DNA of 64,000 nucleotides, from the NCBI GenBank assembly GCA_016165875.1, contig JABBOT010000002.1, positions 25,868,265 through 25,932,264 on the forward strand. Direction: 5' to 3'. Positions 12,801 through 27,800 of the stretch are shown piece after piece. The stretch is from Acanthopleura granulata. Lineage: Eukaryota > Mollusca > Polyplacophora > Chitonida > Chitonidae. Made by a program: the position numbers and the translations under genes. The first letter of the stretch is position 1; every line of letters begins with the position of its first letter. The notes beneath the pieces are model-generated. The model had not been told where the DNA came from, ran no database searches, and was given only the letters and a program-made list of their open reading frames with translations.

Positions 12801-15800
12801 AGTAAATTGAGCTAGATATGTGTATAGATGCTATTTTTTTATATCTTCAGGTGCATCATTTACACGTTTCCAGACATTACGGTTACAGAAAAAGTTCCCA
12901 GAGTTACTGGCAGATCAGCTGATCAGTTATGGAAGCTGTCAGTTCCCGACTCTAGGCTTTGTCGTGGAGCGTTATAAACAGATTCAGGCTTTTGTACCAG
13001 AACCATTCTGGAAAATCAAAGGTTTGCCCAAAGCTGCATTATGTGTTGTTTTGTTTTCATTTTTCGTATCTTCAAATATCGTGTACAGTGGAACCTACAT
13101 AATCGCACACCTGATAAATGCAAAGAATTCCCTAGCACAAAAGCAGATTGTATTTAGTCTCATTGTTTTTATTTCGTATAGTTGCAAATTGGTTATATGA
13201 AAAACCCTGTTAATGGGAAGGCTTTGAGCCCTGTAGTTTTTCTTAATACCAGGTTAATTGGATAAAATCAACTTTCAAATGACCCTTCTGTCCGCCAAGC
13301 TGGCTCGATGGGATGCCATACCAGTCATCATGGGCATCAGTCTGACTAGATGACTAATCAACGTCCCTTCATATATTGTTATGTCCTGTGTCCAACAGCC
13401 AGTAAATTTAAAGTTTCTGAGGATTTCATAAGCCATTCAAGCAAGGATTTCACCCTTTTGAAAAACCAAACCTCTTCGCTGGAATGGCAGCATTGTGGAC
13501 TAAAATGTACGAAAAGAAAACCCTGAGGAGTCATCACATTGGCTTGAAGTGGCTATACCCATATAGTTTAAAGTGTTGAAAATCTGTATAAATAAAAGAT
13601 ACAATAGACATGCCACATCCTGCTCCTTAACTAACCTCAAGTTTCAGGCACATGTTGTGTCGTAGTCTACATGTTGTAAAGATATATCACTAGCCATGAA
13701 AGCCAAAGTCCTGGGGTTCATTGATTCCGGCAAATTATGTGCTGTTTGAGATCTAGGTTTTTTTTCTACTTCTGAAATATATTTGTGTTTATCTTGATCA
13801 TTTTCAAATAAAACATGTTATTTATATAAGTGAAATCTAGACTTTAAGCATCATTGTGTACATGTACAGAAGTAGGTAAAGTGCGAGTACCAAGTGAGGC
13901 AACTCACTACTTTAGACTAGAAGTCTGGTTAACGGTAAACCCTGTTAAACACAAAGCGTTGGGAATTAAGGTTTGCAAATAAGCGGCCTCCACTGTATAT
14001 ATTATGAGTTCTTAGCATTGCAACTTGACAACTTATTGCAAAACAGTTTTACCTAAAATTGTGAGTTTTCAGGTGGTAGTTTGAACAAATTTTCTGCTGA
14101 TTTTTTTGCTATGACATGAGTGTGAATTACTCAGTTGTTCTTGTTACGTGTATTATATATTTATTAATGTGACTCATTTAGTTAACCCCTAGCAGTCAGC
14201 CAATGAGAACTTTGTTTATGACAACTCTTTCCCTCGCGATTTTCAGTTTTACATTCTGTTGAGGATACACCTGTTGAATTTGCATGGAAAAGGTAACTGA
14301 ACATTCAGTAATTTCAAGTTCATATATATATATATATTTTTTGTTAATGTGTTGTTATGGTATATCTTAATATAAGTGGATATAGAAATAATTCAAATAA
14401 TTGACAGAAAAATGTTCTCTTTTTATCTTCTGATGATATTTGTTATTCGAGCCATCACTTGGCCAGTTGTTGAATAAGTTATTCCTGAAGCATTTGGAGA
14501 TTATATTCTCGTGGTGAAGACAGTGTTCCTCTTGCTGCAGATGACAGTGTGGCCAACAGAACTACCCAAATTTATGAGCATCATATTTCAGCCTGTCTGT
14601 TTCATACAAGTCAGAAATTGGATGTCAGGAAACAAAAATTAATTTAAATGAATACATTTATTTTAGACTGGCCTTAACAATATCTTTTTGATATAGGAAC
14701 CGATTGTTTAACGAGCTGGCCTGTTTGGTACTTTATGAACATTGCATTGAGGTGAGTAACGATTAAAAGGTTGATTAAGTCATAGCACTAATTCCATATC
14801 CTTGGCTTATAAGGTTAACAATGTGTGTTACAGGCATTTGCCTTTCAATGGCAGGTATATACAAGGTGTGAGTTCAGATCTGACCTTGGACAGGTTTTTT
14901 AGAGATTCTGCTTCTCATGTTCTTGTAAGCCTTGGTGACTAAAAGCAGTTGATGACCTTTGTCTGACCAGTCCAACATTCAGTGAATACTACTTGTCATC
15001 CACCAGTACAATATGAAAGTTTTTCAGTAACTTGACCAAGGCCAGTAATTTACACCAGAGACTCCAGCTTCCTCCACCCATAAAACTGACTGCCATTGTA
15101 TAAGTCAAAAATCTTTGGGTATTCCATTAAATAAGATTCAAATAAATAAGTGAAGAGCATGATAAGGTCCTCCCTTGTCCAAAGGAATCCTGGGGTCTGC
15201 TCCAGACCAACACTGTGGCATGTTTGAATCCATCTTTTTCTGATTTGGCATTGATTTTATATTGACTATTTGTCATGTGCTTGGGTAACACCATGATCTT
15301 CTCCAGGCTCTGAGAGTACCCATCAAATAATTGAATAAAAAATCGCATATGATTCAGTCTATGATAAAGCAAAGAATGATGGACAGTATACCTGCCCAGT
15401 ATCAAATTTGTCCGATGCATAGTTCCTGTATTTCGGCCACTTTTTGTCAGAGTAAATGCAGTATTTATTTATATCTAATGAATTAACATTGGTTTCAGAG
15501 GTGCAGGTAGATGTTATTTTAAATATCTTCCACGGTTTTGTTTTTTAAGACTCCACTTGCCAGAGTAGTGGATGTGAGGAGTAAAGCAAAAAGCAAATGG
15601 AGACCCCAGCCTTTAGATACTGTGGTAAGTGAGAGTAAGACTTAATAAATTTGGGAATAAAAGATTTGGTAAATTTTATAACTACCATATTTAATGTACT
15701 TGATCTTAATGCAAAGGCCCATGTCACAGATTTCACGACAGGTACACATCATAGCCCATAAAACTGGTTTCACTGGACACGTTGTTGTTGCATCATTACT

Positions 15801-18800
15801 GCCTAATTCTAGAAGTACATGTACCTGCACCATCCCTATATAAGCAAGCCACTCCTATTAACCTGCCCGTGCTGTGCATCCCATTCTCACAGTGATTCTG
15901 GCTCTTGTTAAACACTCATTAATGTAGTGCTATGTTATCCTCTTAGGCAGTGAAATACATTTGTTGATTGCTTCTTGGCAATGATGCAGATCACCCAATT
16001 TGTGCCATTCATTTTACATCGAGTTGAATTTTTCAAAAGTCATAAAGTGTCCCTTTGTATTTTTAACATGTTTGAGAGTAGCAACAACTTCTGTTTGTGC
16101 TTGAAGATAAGAACACCTATGGTTGATGCTAATTGACACTTTAGTTTGTATTGGCAGAATTTTATTGATAGCCTAGAACAGTTCTGTGTGCATTTGTGGT
16201 TGTTTTTGTTTAGGAACTGGAGAAGTTGGCTTCGAGGAAGTTGCGAATCAGTGCCAAAGAGACAATGAAGATAGCTGAAAAACTGTACACCCAAGGTTAT
16301 ATAAGCTATCCCAGGACAGAAACAAATATGTTTGCAAAGGACATAGACTTAACCTCTCTTGTACAGTTACAAACCAATGATCCCAACTGGGGAGGTAAGA
16401 TACCTGATTTTCAGCCAGGAGATCGAAATCATGATCATCTGTACAGTGCTCATCGGGATCAATCGATCTCCTACTTTGATCACCTGAAATTTCTGTAGTT
16501 AACCTTGTCTTCCCTTAATTATGCATTCCCTGCAAAGGCCTCCTCTGTAATATGGGGGACGTCACCCTCTAGCAAAGTGTAAGGGAACCCCAAGCCCATA
16601 GCTTCACCATGTTATTGTTGAGAAGTATGTCCACGATCTGCTTGAAGATAGAAAGCCCCAACATTTTACAAACTGTATGTTGTCTTCATTTTAAAAATAT
16701 TTGGTTTGAAGGAAAAAAAATCATACTGTTTTAAAAATATTGTTCAATTGATTTTACCTTGGGAATAGCGTTAATTAAAATATTGAGTTGACTGCATCGC
16801 ATTAAGTGCAACATCTTCACATTTCAGTGACCAACTTAAACCCGTAAATGGCAGACAGATGTATTCCACATAATTTGCATTGCAGTTTAGTTCTATAGCT
16901 GTAGCTGTCAGTGCTCAGAATGATAAACTTAGCCTTCAGTGGCCATATGTGAAAGGTTTTTTGATGAACGCTTTCCGGCTTTGTCAAGATCACTTTTCAA
17001 ACTCCTCAGTGGTGTAGTCATGTGCTTTTGTTTGGGATTATGAAACAAAACATTTCATTGGTCACATAATTTTTGTTGAGCCAATCATAGGTCACATTGA
17101 ATAGTAATCTTCACTCACCGATATGAACAGCCATTTTTATGTCATTTACCAACACCGATGTTCGCCAATCAGTCATTTTCTGTTTAAACTGGCATAAAGG
17201 TCAGACAGATTTTACTGAAAGCATAGTGTACTTGACAACGTGAAATTATCGTCCTCCTTGAGTTTCCATGGTGATTGAGAATCTGTTCCTCTGAATTTAT
17301 GTTTAGGAGATCATCGGGCGATCAGTCGGTTCGATCGCCTCTTATAAAACACACTATTGACTCATATTTTTCATTGCCTTAGTTTACAAACTACAAAATA
17401 TTGCAGAGTTCATTAGAGTCACATGTGACATACAAGTGGCATTTATTTTCCTGAGAAGTTCTAGCGTAGTCACATGCAGAGAAGAGTTTTGTCGATTCAA
17501 GAAAATTTGCAAAAACTGCATCTCTGTGTTTTTACTCATGAGAAAGACATCAGTGTTTTGGGTGTCTGCTGTAGACATTACCATGAATTCAGTTATGGTT
17601 ATTTATTTTTAAATTTTTTGAATTTTGTGCAATGTATTATACAGTTTACTCACCACCATATGGCTGAAATACTGCCGATGTGGCATTAAGTCTGTATCAT
17701 TCTTTTATTCCTTATACAATTGTAAGTCGAGGAAACATTCAGATTACATATGTGTTTGAGATTATCGTTTTTCACAATTTTGTTTTACCAGCTTTTGCCG
17801 GCCGCATATTGGAACACGGCCCTAACCCTAGGAATGGGAACAAAACTGATAATGCCCATCCTCCCATTCATCCCATCAAGTACACAGCAAGTCTACAGGT
17901 TGGTGATGATTTGATAGTTACATGTATGTGATTTCATTACATGTGATAGTATCTTTGAGTGGGATTTAGAACTTCCTATACATAAGCAATTTGTCATCTC
18001 ACTGGCATACTTAACAATTCTGACAGCTATGGCTCTTCTAAGTATATTTACCTCTTTTATTGTATTGATGTCATGTGACTTGATAGCAGTGTTAGAAGCC
18101 ACACCAAAGCATCATCACCAATAAATGAAAAAATTGTTATCACAAGAAATACATGTACGCTGCTTATTTCATGATATTGTCTTTGAAAATGATCCTAAAT
18201 AGAATGATTACCTAAGCCGTGAGTGATTTTCAGTGATTATGAGCTGACTGCTGACTTAGTAACATTGATTTGGTAACAGGGCAACGAACAGAGGCTGTAC
18301 GAGTTTATTGTCCGCCACTTCCTGGCCACATGTTCCCAGGATGCTCAAGGTCATGAGACCACGGTGGAAATAGAGGTGGCCGAGGAGAAGGTCAGTGTCA
18401 TTTACCTTGACGAAGCATGTAGCCCACATCTATAGTTTTTTCTGACTACCCTGGTTAGTATATAGGAAGAATGTCATATAGGGAAATACATGTGTTTTGG
18501 ATGAACTCGTCATGATATTCTTCATGTTATAGGGAAATAAAAAAGAAGAAGTAGTGATGTCCTCTGATGAGATTGGGGAGAATAGTTAATATATACATAT
18601 ATTATTGTCAATGATGTGTAAATACTAGGTGAACAAATAAAGTTATGAGAAGTCTGATACTTTTGGTGGTTTGATTTTGGTCTTGCATCGGTATGTTTGT
18701 CAGGGGTAATGTTTTTTTCTGGGCACTGGTTTCTTTAGGGTTTAACTTTATTTTCATCATTTAAGTGAAACATTGATTTATTGGATTTATTTATTTGATT

Positions 18801-21800
18801 CATGTTTTATAACTTTTATAACTTGTTGCATGATGTGCTTATAATCCAGCACTTATACATGTAACATCTCTGCAGATGTCATATACATTTTTTTTATGTA
18901 TTCTATATGAATGCATAGCAATGCATTGTATAGTCATGACAATTTTTCAACTCTTCAAACCGGAAGATGTTGACTGAAGTACAACCAATAACAAACAGTT
19001 CTAAAGATGATACGCAGATTTAACCTTTCTCGTGTCCAGTTTTGCTGCATGTTCTTTTTAGGAAGTATTATAGTGAAGAGATGTGAAGTAACAATTAAGT
19101 AAAATGAATTTAACATTTAAAAATGTCATTTTTCTCCACAGCATGTAGGAATATTTTGTTGTTTTTGTGAGTGTCATTGAGGCTACAGTGCCAGACCCGT
19201 CACTTTGTCAACAGTAAATGATTTAGAGGACTAATCTTTATCAGTATATATAGATTAAAAAAAATTTTATGTGACTTAGCATGATTTTGATTATTTTCAC
19301 TCTTTTAGAAGTGCGATTGCTTTTGTTTTGTTTTTGTGTTGCTTTCGATCTTCAAGAGTCCCACGCCTGCTTAATACTTAGCCACCATCTTGAAAAGTCA
19401 TTCTTCATCAAAGCCTGCATGTGTGCCTTACTCAGTTGACATTTGCTTCTCTTGCTGAATATAGGAGATCAGTAGCAGTTGAACAATAGTGGATTTGGAT
19501 CAATACTTATTGCACTTTTGCTGAATACCCAGACCTGGTCTCAGATCAAAAGACTAGAGCTAAGACTGTCTTTTACCATACCCAGTCTTTGGCCATACCC
19601 AGTGCTAGTGGTTATGTCAAGCGACTTAAATCATTTTTCAAGGAATTAGAGCAAACGTCATATTCTAGAATGGCACTGATCCATACCCATGTGCACCTGC
19701 CGTAAACAATACAGATCTAATGGTAAGTTTAGGTTTAAACTTGTTTTAAACGCATCAGAAGTCACAAGTTGGTTATAACGAAAATTGGACACTGTATTAT
19801 GTGCCAGATTTTGTAATGGAAGCAAAGTTATTTCAACATTATACAGGGCATGACAAGAAAAAATTTACTAAGCTCAGCATATCATATTACATGACTTTTA
19901 TGAGGGTTATTTGGGCCATGTGAGGTGAAATGAAGTGTTCTTAACAATTCAAATGCGTGTGTCTGACCATATGCAGCAGGAATCTGTGACTGCTCTGTGT
20001 ATAGGCTATCATGCCTCACCTGAAGCATAGTTTCTATAAAAAGTAGAGAAACTGTATGTACATCTCAGTGAAATTCTTCCCGGCCTCTTTCATAGGGGAA
20101 ACATTCATATATGTATGCTACTTAAAATGTTAAAAGAGTTAGATTATGTAAATTATGATATGTCAGTTAATTATATACAGACTCTATCGTAGTGGAACGA
20201 AATGTTTTGCATAACTTTCTCTCATGGAACTGATTTTGTGTTTCTTGTTTGTCATGTGGGTTCCCATGAACGGGAAACACAGGACCGAAGAGTAGCTGTC
20301 ACGTAGGCCAGCATGGTTGAAATCCCCAGCCTGCACGCAACAATTTGAATGTTTATCACTACTTTAGTATTCGCTTTCCTGAAAGCAATTCTGAAACCTC
20401 CTAGCTTGCACAACAAACAGTTGATCGATAAAAGTGTTCAATTGTGATACATATTCTTTAGTGTCTTATCATAAACAAAGGCCAGGCAACAGAATTATCT
20501 ACATGCAAGAAACCTGAGTATTCATCATAGAGTATATTTCAGTGCCGGTAGACTGTAGATAACAAATATATTTGTTGTGGGTTATTGTAAAACCAATTTT
20601 AGCATGTGCTTATTTTGTAGTTCAACATTCTGAAATATGTGTGTGTTACCTTAGTTTTCAGCTCAAGGGTTAATGATAGTGGCACGTAATTACCTGGATG
20701 TCTACCCATATGACCGGTGGAATGCTAAGGTGAGGACACGGCTCACTCTAGACTTGTAGACCATGTTGAAATAATGCCAAAAGTGTTAGCCACTTCTGTT
20801 AGAAAGAATAAAACAAGGGCTTTATTCAACTGACTAGCCAGGAGCGTCTCACCTATGTGGTCATAGTTTTCCCTATGCTCTGCCTGGCTTCATCAGATTG
20901 TAATGCAAGCCACTGTTGTATACATGTAAGTCTTGACTACAGCATAAAACACCAATCAAATAATAAAACTGGCCTACTGTCTGGAGCATGATTCCATCTG
21001 TGTTGAACAGAATAGAGTATATATGTGTAGCTCAGTTCAGAAAAATAATGATAAATAGATTAACATTATTAAATACAACAATGAATAATTTTATAGGGCA
21101 ATTGGCAAATTTGTTGATGCTTGAACTCCATATTCTATTATACCTTGTGTTTTTCTATTACACACAATGTTGAACTTTCACACATCTAAATTCAGAGACA
21201 TACAAATCAGAACATACTAACGTCACGACTTGTGTCGCAATACCCAACCATGAGCAACGTCATTTTAGTGAAGAGGGCTCTCTCAGGTGTTTATCGCACT
21301 TGTCCATCAAATTCTTCAGCACACACGACTATTAAGTCATGTGAATCAATAAATAAAATATACTGCAGGAAAGGTTGAATAGCTAAATATTGATAGATTG
21401 AGTGGTGAAAATGTTAACAACTTCTCTGTTGCATTCTATTTATTATATAATAATTTAAAAATATCATGATTTTGTGTATGTAAAGAAAATTTGGGCAATA
21501 ATTTTACCTGTACGCCTTCGATGACATGTATATCGCGTGACGTCATATGCATGAGGTCTTGTGTGGCATGTCTTCTTCCGTGAGGTAGAAATGTTACAAT
21601 ATACAAAACTTGTATTATGATGTCATCCAACTGAGCCCAGATCCGAATGGAATAAAATAAAAGGTTTCTTTTTGTGACATCATGACGTCTGGGTGTGAAA
21701 ATCAATATGAAATAACATAAGTGATTGGCCTATTTCAGTTTTATCGGTGAAAAAAATCCTGGCATTTTACTGATGTATTTATTTATTTATTTATTTGATT

Positions 21801-24800
21801 GGTGTTTTACACCCTACTCAAGAATATTTCACTTATACGAAGGCGGCCAGCATTATGGTGGGAGGAATTCGGGCAGAGCACGGGGCAAACCCACGACCAT
21901 CCGCAGGTTGCTGGCACACCTTCCCGCGTACGGCCGGAGAGGAAGCCAGCATGAGCTGGTCTTGAACTTACAGAGACCGCATTGGTGGGAGGCTTTGGGT
22001 CATTCTGCTGCGATAGCATGCTAACCAACTGAGCCACGGAGGCCCCCTTTTACTGATGTATAAATAATAAACAACACAACAGGGAGCATATGAAGAAATT
22101 AATATAAAAAACTAATAAGAAATTTGTGAAACCAGTAAACGAAAATTGATTTCCTGCTGACACACTTCACCCGTCAGCTTTGAGTGGGAGATTGGTTTTT
22201 CCCAGAAGCTGTTGTTGTTGAGAGCAGACAAGTAAAAGAAGCGACGGAGGGGTAGAAGATTGTTTAATTTGTGCTTTGTATGATCATTTTTCTATCTAAT
22301 TCATATGCAAAAATTTTAAAATAGATATAGAAATAGTGATTCTCAGAGGCCTTTGGCGCCCCTTTCTAAAATTTCAACTCTTCCACATTCACTGTGGTAA
22401 AACGAGCAACAATGACTAGATAAAGAATCATTATGTCTTAATTTACTGGTATTTTCAGATTATACCACTATATAATAAAGGGGACTCTTTCCAGCCAAAT
22501 TCAATACAGGTAGGTTTTTCCTCTATCTCTTTACTGGGATATAAATCATATTTTTTATTAGCCTTGTAGATTCTAGCCGAATGTGAATTGTCTGATTGTT
22601 CATCTGTTTTTCTCCGTTTTAGCATGGTAACTCTTAATAAACTTGTTGAAAAGGTATCTGCAGAACTACCTCTACTAGGTTGAATCCAGGCATATTTGAT
22701 TTGATGTATAATAATATTAATGTCTTATTATCTGTCAGACAGTTTACAAGGAAGCTCTTCTTTCGCAAGGCCTACACATGAAACACAATATAGGAAGCAT
22801 ATTATATGTAAAATAAATAATATCTACACTAAAGCATCAACGTTGAAGTTTAACTACACTGAAAATACTTTAGGTTTTAATCACCCACCATTTATATCTG
22901 TATGTATGGATTGTGCTTTTCATAAAAATGCCTTTTCTGACTTATTCTATTCTCTCTGTTTCTCTTTAACATGCGCAAAACCATATGACTTTCATGTGCT
23001 TTACAGAAGAAAGACCTGTGTTTTGGTCCCAAACCTGTCCTGTAGCCTTTCCAGTTTCCATACGAAGCATAGACATGCGTATTTGTGTCAGAAGACATCA
23101 CATTTACAAACATTTACTGGTTTCATTTCAGATGAATGCTGGAGAAACATCTGCCCCTCCATTATTGAGTGAAGCAGATCTTATTGCCCTTATGGAAAAA
23201 CATGGAATAGGTAGACTTACAGATCAGTGCCAGATAATCCATTCATTCATGATGCACTCGTCTTTGTAAACTTATTTTCAGAAGCTGAAAGTCATCATTT
23301 CATTGACGAATGACCTGTGTCATTTTCAGATCCTCAATTAATAGGGCTTGTTATCAACCCTACGTGCTTTGTACATATTTTTTACACACTGTAATTGCTG
23401 TTATTTAGTTTGTAAGAATAAAGTGTACTACAGTGTAACTTTATGCCACAGGGATGATTACAGTACATTTGAGACCTGACTTTTATTGGAATATTTAACT
23501 AATGGAAACAGTCATCTTGTAATGATATTCTGGTTTCTGAGGAATTGTTTTTTCTTTTTTTAACAGGAACTGATGCAACTCATGCTGAACATATTGAAAC
23601 CATCAAATCAAGGATGTATGTAGGTGTGAGGCCTGATGGGAAATTTGTGCCTGGTCAGCTGGGAATGGGGTTGGTAGAAGGTGAGTCCATGACTTTAATT
23701 GCAAATTTACCATAAGCATATACATAAACAAATGTTTTAGTTAAAGAGTTTACCTTTCTTAAAGTTAAACAATTTCCTTGTGGTAGATACATGCCAAGAA
23801 ACAAATGCACTTCACTTGTGTGTATCTTTAAAAATTCGGGAATTACCATATCCACTACACATTTATAAGTTGTGAGTATCATCTTCATTGAATGATTAAA
23901 AAATACCAAAACATTGAAATGGAAAATAATCAGATGCATTTAAAAGAATATGTGTTTTTTTTCATGTCCATACAGAGTAAAAAGAATTTTTTTTTCTCAT
24001 TGATATGGAATTTGTTGCAAAGGTTATGATGCCATGGGGTATGAAATGTCCAAGCCACATCTCAGAGCAGAACTTGAGGCTGATCTGAAGAGGTCAGTAT
24101 TAGATCTATTTGTTGTATGTTTTCCTGCAGACATCACGGGATTACAAGTATGTACTTACATCTTTTAATAATCTGATTGATCTGTTTTCCAGAACACTCT
24201 GCAGAGACTGAAATCAAGCAAATGTGATGCAGTTAATATATGTGTATTTTTCAAATCAAACATTTGTTAACCACTCTGCTTAATACCTTTGAATATTTCT
24301 TTATTTGACAGTTTGATTGATTTATGTGAATAATTCCTAAGTTGTGCATGGCTTCCAGTTAGGAACAAGTAAAAATTTTCATCATTAACTTGGTAATCAT
24401 TTATAAATGATTAAATAATATCAGAGCATCTTGAGGCCATCAGCTCTCCATCTGAACATAGTAAGTCATGTTGATCATGATCAGATTATAATTTTTCCTT
24501 TCCACACACACTGAGAGTGATTGCTTGGATTGCTTCATTCTCTTGATGTTCACAAAAGACGTATCGTGGTGTTCATGTCAGTACAAAATGAAAATGCCCA
24601 AGGTTGTTTAGCTCCTTGCAAATTAGCAGAAGCACATATTCTGACGTTCAGGGCTGTGCGGCCCTGCACTCTGTGGTCATGTAATCTTATTTTCATCAAG
24701 CAGTTTCTGTAGTTTGGTAATTACACAAACGTCATGTAGTGTGAAGGAATATTTCTTGTTGTCATTGTGTAATCTTTTTGGTGGTAACCATTACATCTAC

Positions 24801-27800
24801 ATGTGTTTTTCTTGTCAACCCTGAAAAAAAAACTGTGGTAACCTCTAATGAGTTTTCAGCCAGGTCAGGAGAGGAAAAAAACATTTGGTCAGGCCTGTTT
24901 CCTGTGGCTGTTCAACTGCGAGAATGAGAAAGTCTGTGAAGGGGACTGTGGTTGTTAAACTGCAAGAATGAAGAAATCTGTTTGAAATCTGACCTTTCCT
25001 TGGCAGCGTAACTGTGTGTTAGGGTAATTGATGAAAGTAGTGCTCAGTTGCAGTGGGGGTTCCTGTTTGATGGATCTCCTGTTAATTGTTTGACTATTGC
25101 TCTACCCAAGCTGACATTTCTCTGTGGGAGAATTAGTTATTGTATCAATATGTTAATCTGTTTGGCTCCCTGGTGTGTAAAGAGCAAGAGAAGTTTGATG
25201 GTTATGGATAGTAACTGTGAATTGATTGGTTGATAATGAAGAAGAGCTGAGATGTTTTGTGCTAGAGATGATCTTTGATGTTAAGACAGAGGGGTGATTT
25301 GAGAACATGGGATAACAGGAAATGTAGAATCTTTGTGTTGATTTTATGGTAATAGCCATAAGACAAAGCCACCAGTGGCTTTTGAGGTACAGAGTAGTGT
25401 TTGTGTGGGTTTTGATGCAGAGGTTTTCAAGTCTTACATAAAAAACAAATTATGCACTTCACTCCATGGCAGCACTTTCATGGAATTGCTATATTCACTT
25501 TTGAATGGTTAAAGAAGTAAATAGATGCAGCAGCTGTCTTGTGTTATGCCATGTATGCGAATATTGCTAATTTGTAAATATGTTACATGTTTAAAAAAAA
25601 AAACATTTTAAGCAGTACTGTGGTGATGTCGAGAGAAAATATCCACTCAGGAAGAGAGTGCATAGTGAATAGCCCACCCACCATTACCTCTGCTTTCAGA
25701 AATATTGCTTGGTTTCTTTGAACAAGTATGGGAAGGAAGAAAGATTAAGAAGTTTTTCCTTTGTACATACGTTATTTATTAGCAATTGTATAATTTCCAA
25801 CTATGAAACAGACATAACAATCAACAAATCCGCTAAAGGTATAAATAACAAATGCACTTTATATGCAAAAGAGCTTTTCAAAGGGCACTAAATTGAAATG
25901 TGGAGAAATCAACTCATTGAAGAGTTATGTGTGTGAGGTCCAAAGCACAATTGCTTGGTTGTTGTGAAGTGAGAAAGGCGGCCAGTTCAAGGGAATATCG
26001 CAAACGACAGAGGAGATCATAATTTTCCTTTCCAGATACAGTGAGAGTGAAGACCTGATTGTCTGGCTTGGATTGCTTCCTTCTCTTGTTGTGCACGAGA
26101 GAGGTGTCGTGGTGTATGGGACGTTTGGCCGAGGTTGTTTTGGTGATTGTAGAATTACAAGTTAGAGTGTTTTCATCCACCCTTTTGTCTCGGCCTGGAC
26201 AGGCACAAATTCTGACATCCACGGCTGTGCGACCCAGCACTGTGTGTTCATTCTCCAGGGTGAAGACAAGTTGCATGGGTCGTCTGTTTGGACCTCCTAC
26301 GCAGGAACCGAGACACATGAACTGGTAGAGGTTAACTACCCAGTCTGATCCCATCTGTGCTGTTTGATGGGGAATGACTACGCTGTGCCTGTTTGTGAAG
26401 GGGTCCTCAATGTAGGCAGCCAAAGGATGGTCACAGCGAATGAGATGACTGGGTGCAGGGTGGCTCTCGTTGTGCTGCAGACAGCTTGCGTGGTTAGGAC
26501 ATCTTCTGACAACATGTTGAATGTGCTGTGGCTCCTTGTATATGGCCATTGCTCTGATGATGGTGCCAGGAGGTGGAGGGATGGTGGTTTTGAACTGGAT
26601 AGGACAAGAGGTGGCCATGCGAACGTAGAGCTTGTTGAAAGTGCTGGAGTATGTCCAGGTGGTAGATTTGGTGACCTTTTTCGGTGGAGAAAACGCCATG
26701 TGGAATCCGTAGTGCCCAGGGTAATGGGTGGAGGAAGGAACAGAATGAGGATTGGCCTGGCTGAAAGGTGTGCTTGGTGAGGCCAGAGGACTGGACTGCT
26801 GAGACAGATTGTTGTCAACCAAGCACTCAAGGCTGGAGTTTCCGTTACTGCTTTCATCATCACTTTGGTAGTGATCAACAAGGTCCTCCAGACTTGCCCA
26901 CAGGCTGTTAAATGATTGCCTTGCACTTTGTAATGAGCTGTCAGCCAGGTCATTAGAGGACAGAAGCATTTGGTCAGACATGGTTGCTGTGGCTGTTGAT
27001 GTGTGAGAATGAAGAAATGTGTGATGGTGCAGGTCTTTTATTGGCTGGAGATTAACTGTGTCTTATGGTAAATGATGAAAGTAGTGCTCAGTTTTAGTGG
27101 GGGGGTCCTGTTTGATGTATCTCCTTTTGATTGTTTGACTATTGCTCCACCCAAGCTGACATTTCTCATTGGGAGAATTAGTTATTGTATCAATATGTTA
27201 ATCTGTTTGGCTCCCTGGTGTGTAAAGAGCAAGAGAAGTTTGATGGTTATGGATAGTAACTGTGAATTGATTGGTTGATAATGCAGAAGAGCTGAGATGT
27301 TTTGTGCTAGAGATGATCTTTGGTGTTAGGACAGAGAGGTGATTTGAGAACATGGGATAACAGGAAATGCAAAATCTGTGCCTTGATTTTATGGAATTCA
27401 GTTAAAATGAATGTGTTCTTTTAGGAAAAATAAACAAGGAAATAAATGTTCTGAGTTTGTGCCTAAGAAGGGTAAGAAAACCATGTACCAAATGGATTGT
27501 TTCATTGTATTGGTTTGATTGAAGAAGCCATAAGACAAAGCAGCCAGTGTCTTTTTGTGATACAGAGTAGTGTTTGTGTGGATTTTGATGAAGGAGATTT
27601 TCAAGTCATACATAAAATTTAATCATGCTTTCATTAAGTAGTTTCTCTAATTGAGTTTGATAATGACAAAAAGGACATCAAATGTGAAAGGAGTATTACT
27701 TATTTGCATTATGCAGTATTTAAGGAGGGAATAGTAGATTTATATGCGTTTTTCTTATCAATCATCAATAAAAAAATGATGGTGACATCAAGTGTAAGAA

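Noticed and set aside
22720..23172. 150-codon plus-strand frame in TOP3A intron 15
   Set aside because: No domain, AT-rich codon use, and it runs into exon 16 in the wrong frame. A chance open frame.
26059..26780. Plus-strand frames of 89 and 138 codons opposite the p53-like genes
   Set aside because: They are shadows of the minus-strand coding sequence and repeat only because the gene repeats.
26378..26953. 191-codon frame inside each p53-like gene on the same strand, conserved in all four copies
   Set aside because: It overlaps the p53-family frame in another phase, and the copies are nearly identical, so its conservation carries no extra information. The product has low-complexity Ser/Thr/Pro composition and no recognisable domain.
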